39,704 nucleotides of DNA, taken from IMG/VR virus record IMGVR_UViG_3300032020_000026, positions 1 through 39,704 of that record; one strand, written 5' to 3'. This document shows, one piece after another, positions 38,229-39,704 of the stretch. Every line of letters starts with the position of its first letter. Within the stretch, counting starts at the first letter, position 1. Below the pieces are notes generated by a model. That model searched no databases and was not told the origin of the DNA. It saw only the letters and a program-made list of their open reading frames with translations. The stretch is from a virus. A program made the translations under genes and the position numbers.

Positions 38229-38636
38229 TCAAATCAAATCAGCAAAATCTTCACTTCTTAAATTTTCTTCAATTTCAATAACATCACAAGTTGTTTCATC
38301 ACAAGTTGTTTCATCACAAGTTGTTTCATCACAAGTTGTTTCATCACAAGTTGCTTCATTTATTTGTTTTTGTATTTGTTCTATTTCCTTTCTTATTTGC
38401 CGTTCCCTAATTTCTTTTATTGTTTCTGATTGCGTTTGTATGCTTCCATCAGAAAACTTATATAGCCTAATATCAAATTCATATTGGCTACAGAAATTTA
38501 AACCAGTTTTTCTACTTATAAGTTTCTGTCCCCAAAGTTTAGTTTCTATTTTATCAGGCTTTCCTTTACATTTTTTCTGTCTAAATCCAACACATTCTTG
38601 ACAATAGTTGCTTGTTGCAATAGTTTTCATTTTCAT
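38229..38636 (-). CDS. Cysteine-rich protein with TCDET tandem repeat
   Basis: 135 aa. N-terminus has CQECVGFRQKKC (zinc-like), then SQYEFDIRLYKFSDGS. The C-terminal third holds five tandem TCDET/TCDEV units encoded by 15-bp DNA repeats (38283-38350), followed by an acidic end. A protein of this type shows that 15-bp repeats coding for five residues arise more than once here. The second ATG of the start (MKTIATSN) has better SD spacing. Confidence 0.6.
   Translation of the reverse strand: MKMKTIATSNYCQECVGFRQKKCKGKPDKIETKLWGQKLISRKTGLNFCSQYEFDIRLYKFSDGSIQTQSETIKEIRERQIRKEIEQIQKQINEATCDETTCDETTCDETTCDETTCDVIEIEENLRSEDFADLI
38283..38350. repeat. 15-bp tandem repeats (CATCACAAGTTGTTT)
   Basis: Five head-to-tail copies in the gene at 38229, the last with a GCTTC variant. 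Encodes TCDET units. Confidence 0.9.
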
Positions 38637-38644
38637 TCCTCCAA

Positions 38645-38833
38645 TTAAACATCAATTAAACCACATTTCAAACAATAAAACCAAACTCCATTAACATCAG
38701 AACAAGCTGTAACTTTGCAAATTTGTCCACAAATTGGACAAGGAGCACGACCTCTTGCACTTCTACCATTTTCAAGAATCTTTACTTCTTTAGTTTCTTT
38801 AGGAAGCATTTCTACAGCAGTTTGCATTTTCAT
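38645..38833 (-). CDS. Small zinc-finger protein
   Basis: 62 aa. CPICGQIC (about 33-40), CS and YCLKCG (about 54-59) form the zinc ligands. Upstream residues basic (ENGRSARGRAP). The second ATG (MQTAVEMLP) has better SD spacing. Function unknown. Confidence 0.6.
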   Translation of the reverse strand: MKMQTAVEMLPKETKEVKILENGRSARGRAPCPICGQICKVTACSDVNGVWFYCLKCGLIDV

Positions 38834-39042
38834 CTCTCCAATTCAATAGCTAAGTTAATGCCTTGTAATATTACATTAAAAGTAACACTATTCCATTTAT
38901 ATAGTTCAACATCTAAGGCAAGATTACGTCTTGCAATAATCTCATCAGTTCCCATACTCATTAAAAAGTTTTCAACTGCAATTCTTTTTACATCTCTTCC
39001 TCTTGCAAAACGTCTTATTTGTTTTATTGATAATTTAACCAT
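38830..39042 (-). CDS. Small basic helical protein
   Basis: 70 aa, helical throughout; residues 1-30 (KLSIKQIRRFARGRDVKRIA) are basic and may contact nucleic acid. It overlaps the next gene by 4 bases (ATGA). SD TGGAGAATAAAAA. Not recognised. Confidence 0.55.
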   Translation of the reverse strand: MVKLSIKQIRRFARGRDVKRIAVENFLMSMGTDEIIARRNLALDVELYKWNSVTFNVILQGINLAIELER

Positions 39043-39058
39043 TTTTTATTCTCCAATT

Positions 39059-39391
39059 TCATTTCTCCACAAACTGAACGACGATCAACTTTTGACGACC
39101 CCATTTTAACGCTTCTTTATGTGAAGCAAAATACACGTCAAGTTTATTACCTTTTATTGCTCCGCCTCTATCTTTTACAGTTGCTAAACCATATCCTGGC
39201 ACAAATAACTTTGTGCCAAATGGTATATTCTTAGGAGCGGCGATCAGCTTATCTCCAGCTTGTATCTTATATCCGTTTGCAGTTATACCGCAAGCATGCG
39301 ATCCACAGCATTTTTCACAACTGCAATAAGCTGTGACCTCCGCTGGTCGCATAAAAATCGCTGATAGTAATAATAGTTGCAAAGTTGTCAT
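39059..39391 (-). CDS. Secreted 3D-domain protein (probable cell-wall enzyme)
   Basis: Start placed at 39391 (MTTLQLLLLSAIF), seven bases from GGAG; the alternative upstream ATG at 39397 is too close and a longer frame runs through another small gene. 110 aa: signal peptide with AEVTA at its end (no lipobox), then a cysteine-rich SCEKCCGSHACG and a 3D (DPBB) domain, IAAPKNIPFGTKLFVPGYGL, VKDRGGAIKGNKLDVYF carrying the conserved Asp residues. The 3D domain is found in lytic transglycosylases and Rpf-like proteins. In a phage it may help lysis. Hairpin H5 lies 30 bases upstream. Confidence 0.8.
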   Translation of the reverse strand: MTTLQLLLLSAIFMRPAEVTAYCSCEKCCGSHACGITANGYKIQAGDKLIAAPKNIPFGTKLFVPGYGLATVKDRGGAIKGNKLDVYFASHKEALKWGRQKLIVVQFVEK

Positions 39392-39427
39392 TTTCATTCT
39401 CCAAATTAAACTCATAAATTTGTGAGT

Positions 39428-39449
39428 CCAGCCAGATCTAACTGGCTGG
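39428..39449 (-). promoter_or_regulatory. CCAG-family hairpin H5
   Basis: CCAGCCAG (39428-39435) with CTGGCTGG (39442-39449), 6-base loop, extended by AAATTTG/CAAATTT in the flanks. In the leader of the 3D-domain gene. Confidence 0.6.
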
Positions 39450-39459
39450 TATCTCAAAT

Positions 39460-39552
39460 TTATATAGAGGTAACAAAAAGAATAATCCCCATCATTAATG
39501 TTACCCATTCAGTAATTGAATATATTCTTAATTGTATTATTCTCTCAGTCAT
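39460..39552 (-). CDS. Tiny membrane protein (30 aa)
   Basis: MTERIIQLRIYSITEWVTLM then a hydrophobic end (MGIILFVTSI). Preceded by GGAGGGAATGAAA. It is the first frame after promoter P5 and occupies the DNA that the longer version of the 3D-domain frame would otherwise use, arguing for the shorter start there. Confidence 0.45.
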   Translation of the reverse strand: MTERIIQLRIYSITEWVTLMMGIILFVTSI

Positions 39553-39610
39553 TTTCATTCCCTCCCTTTCTGCCCTATTAACTTTTCAATTGCTTGCCTT
39601 AACTATATAA

Positions 39611-39638
39611 AGTATAACCTATTTCAAAGAAAAAGCAA
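39611..39638 (-). promoter_or_regulatory. Leftward promoter P5
   Basis: TTGCTT (39633-39638) and TATACT (39611-39616), spacer 16 bp, preceded by TTTTTTAC. Downstream TTATATAG matches P4 and P2. Confidence 0.75.
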
Positions 39639-39669
39639 GTAAAAAACATTAATAAAAGCATAAAATATA

Positions 39670-39693
39670 AAAATATTTTACGCCCTATAATAA
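39670..39693 (-). promoter_or_regulatory. Conserved 24-bp box upstream of P5
   Basis: Exact copy of 26201-26224 (AAAATATTTT followed by ACGCCCTATAATAA), 31 bp upstream of the -35 of P5. Confidence 0.7.
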
Positions 39694-39704
39694 CCACATA
39701 ATAA

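Overview
The window is a contiguous, strongly AT-rich piece of a tailed double-stranded DNA phage (Caudoviricetes) or a closely related prophage or plasmid-prophage. Every convincing gene lies on the minus strand, so transcription runs right to left throughout. Genes are packed end to end, with ATGA or TAATG overlaps and clear Shine-Dalgarno sites (AGGAG, AAGGA). The host cannot be named from sequence. Sigma70-like promoters and SD-led translation exclude nothing except Bacteroidetes-type signals. The genetic code is standard: TAA, TGA and TAG all end otherwise normal genes.

Layout in transcription order. 39.7-37.2 kb: a promoter-led cluster of a tiny membrane peptide, a secreted 3D-domain protein, small zinc-binding proteins and unknowns. 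37.1-31.7 kb: an FkbM-type methyltransferase, a SNF2/DEAD-like helicase, a J-domain protein, DUF4326 and SLOG/YspA-like proteins. 31.7-26.3 kb: a promoter followed by a probable ssDNA-associated protein, a MazG-like pyrophosphohydrolase, a deoxynucleotide kinase, a dCMP deaminase, a GIY-YIG endonuclease and a family A DNA polymerase. 26.1-22.2 kb: a second promoter cluster of small basic coiled-coil proteins separated by look-alike hairpins and a 109-bp duplicated leader, ending in a pentapeptide-repeat protein. 21.9-14.3 kb: a thymidylate-synthase-superfamily hydroxymethylase candidate, a base-hypermodification protein (aGPT-PPlase family), a glycosyltransferase, a class II ribonucleotide reductase, a second GIY-YIG endonuclease and a 5'-3' exonuclease. 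14.3-6.2 kb: a deoxyribosyltransferase-like protein, an FmdB zinc ribbon, a metallophosphoesterase, a Cas4/RecB-like nuclease, a third GIY-YIG endonuclease, a VRR-NUC nuclease and a broken DNA methyltransferase. 6.2-3.1 kb: a primase-helicase. 3.1-2.1 kb: a gene-free, repeat-rich region that is a good origin or packaging-site candidate. 2.1-0 kb: small and large terminase (large truncated by the window edge).

Taken together the genes form a self-sufficient replication module (primase-helicase, DNA polymerase, FEN, SNF2 helicase, nucleases). It is coupled to nucleotide supply and to probable hypermodification of pyrimidines in the phage DNA. The most unusual signals are: a pentapeptide-repeat DNA segment apparently grafted into the primase gene; a GC-rich stem element present three times in intergenic gaps; a family of five near-identical leftward promoters, two of them with a shared 24-bp upstream box; a dense array of GTAATAA repeats next to a telomere-like TTTAGGG-type tract; and a decayed methyltransferase cassette bounded by perfect 17-bp direct repeats.
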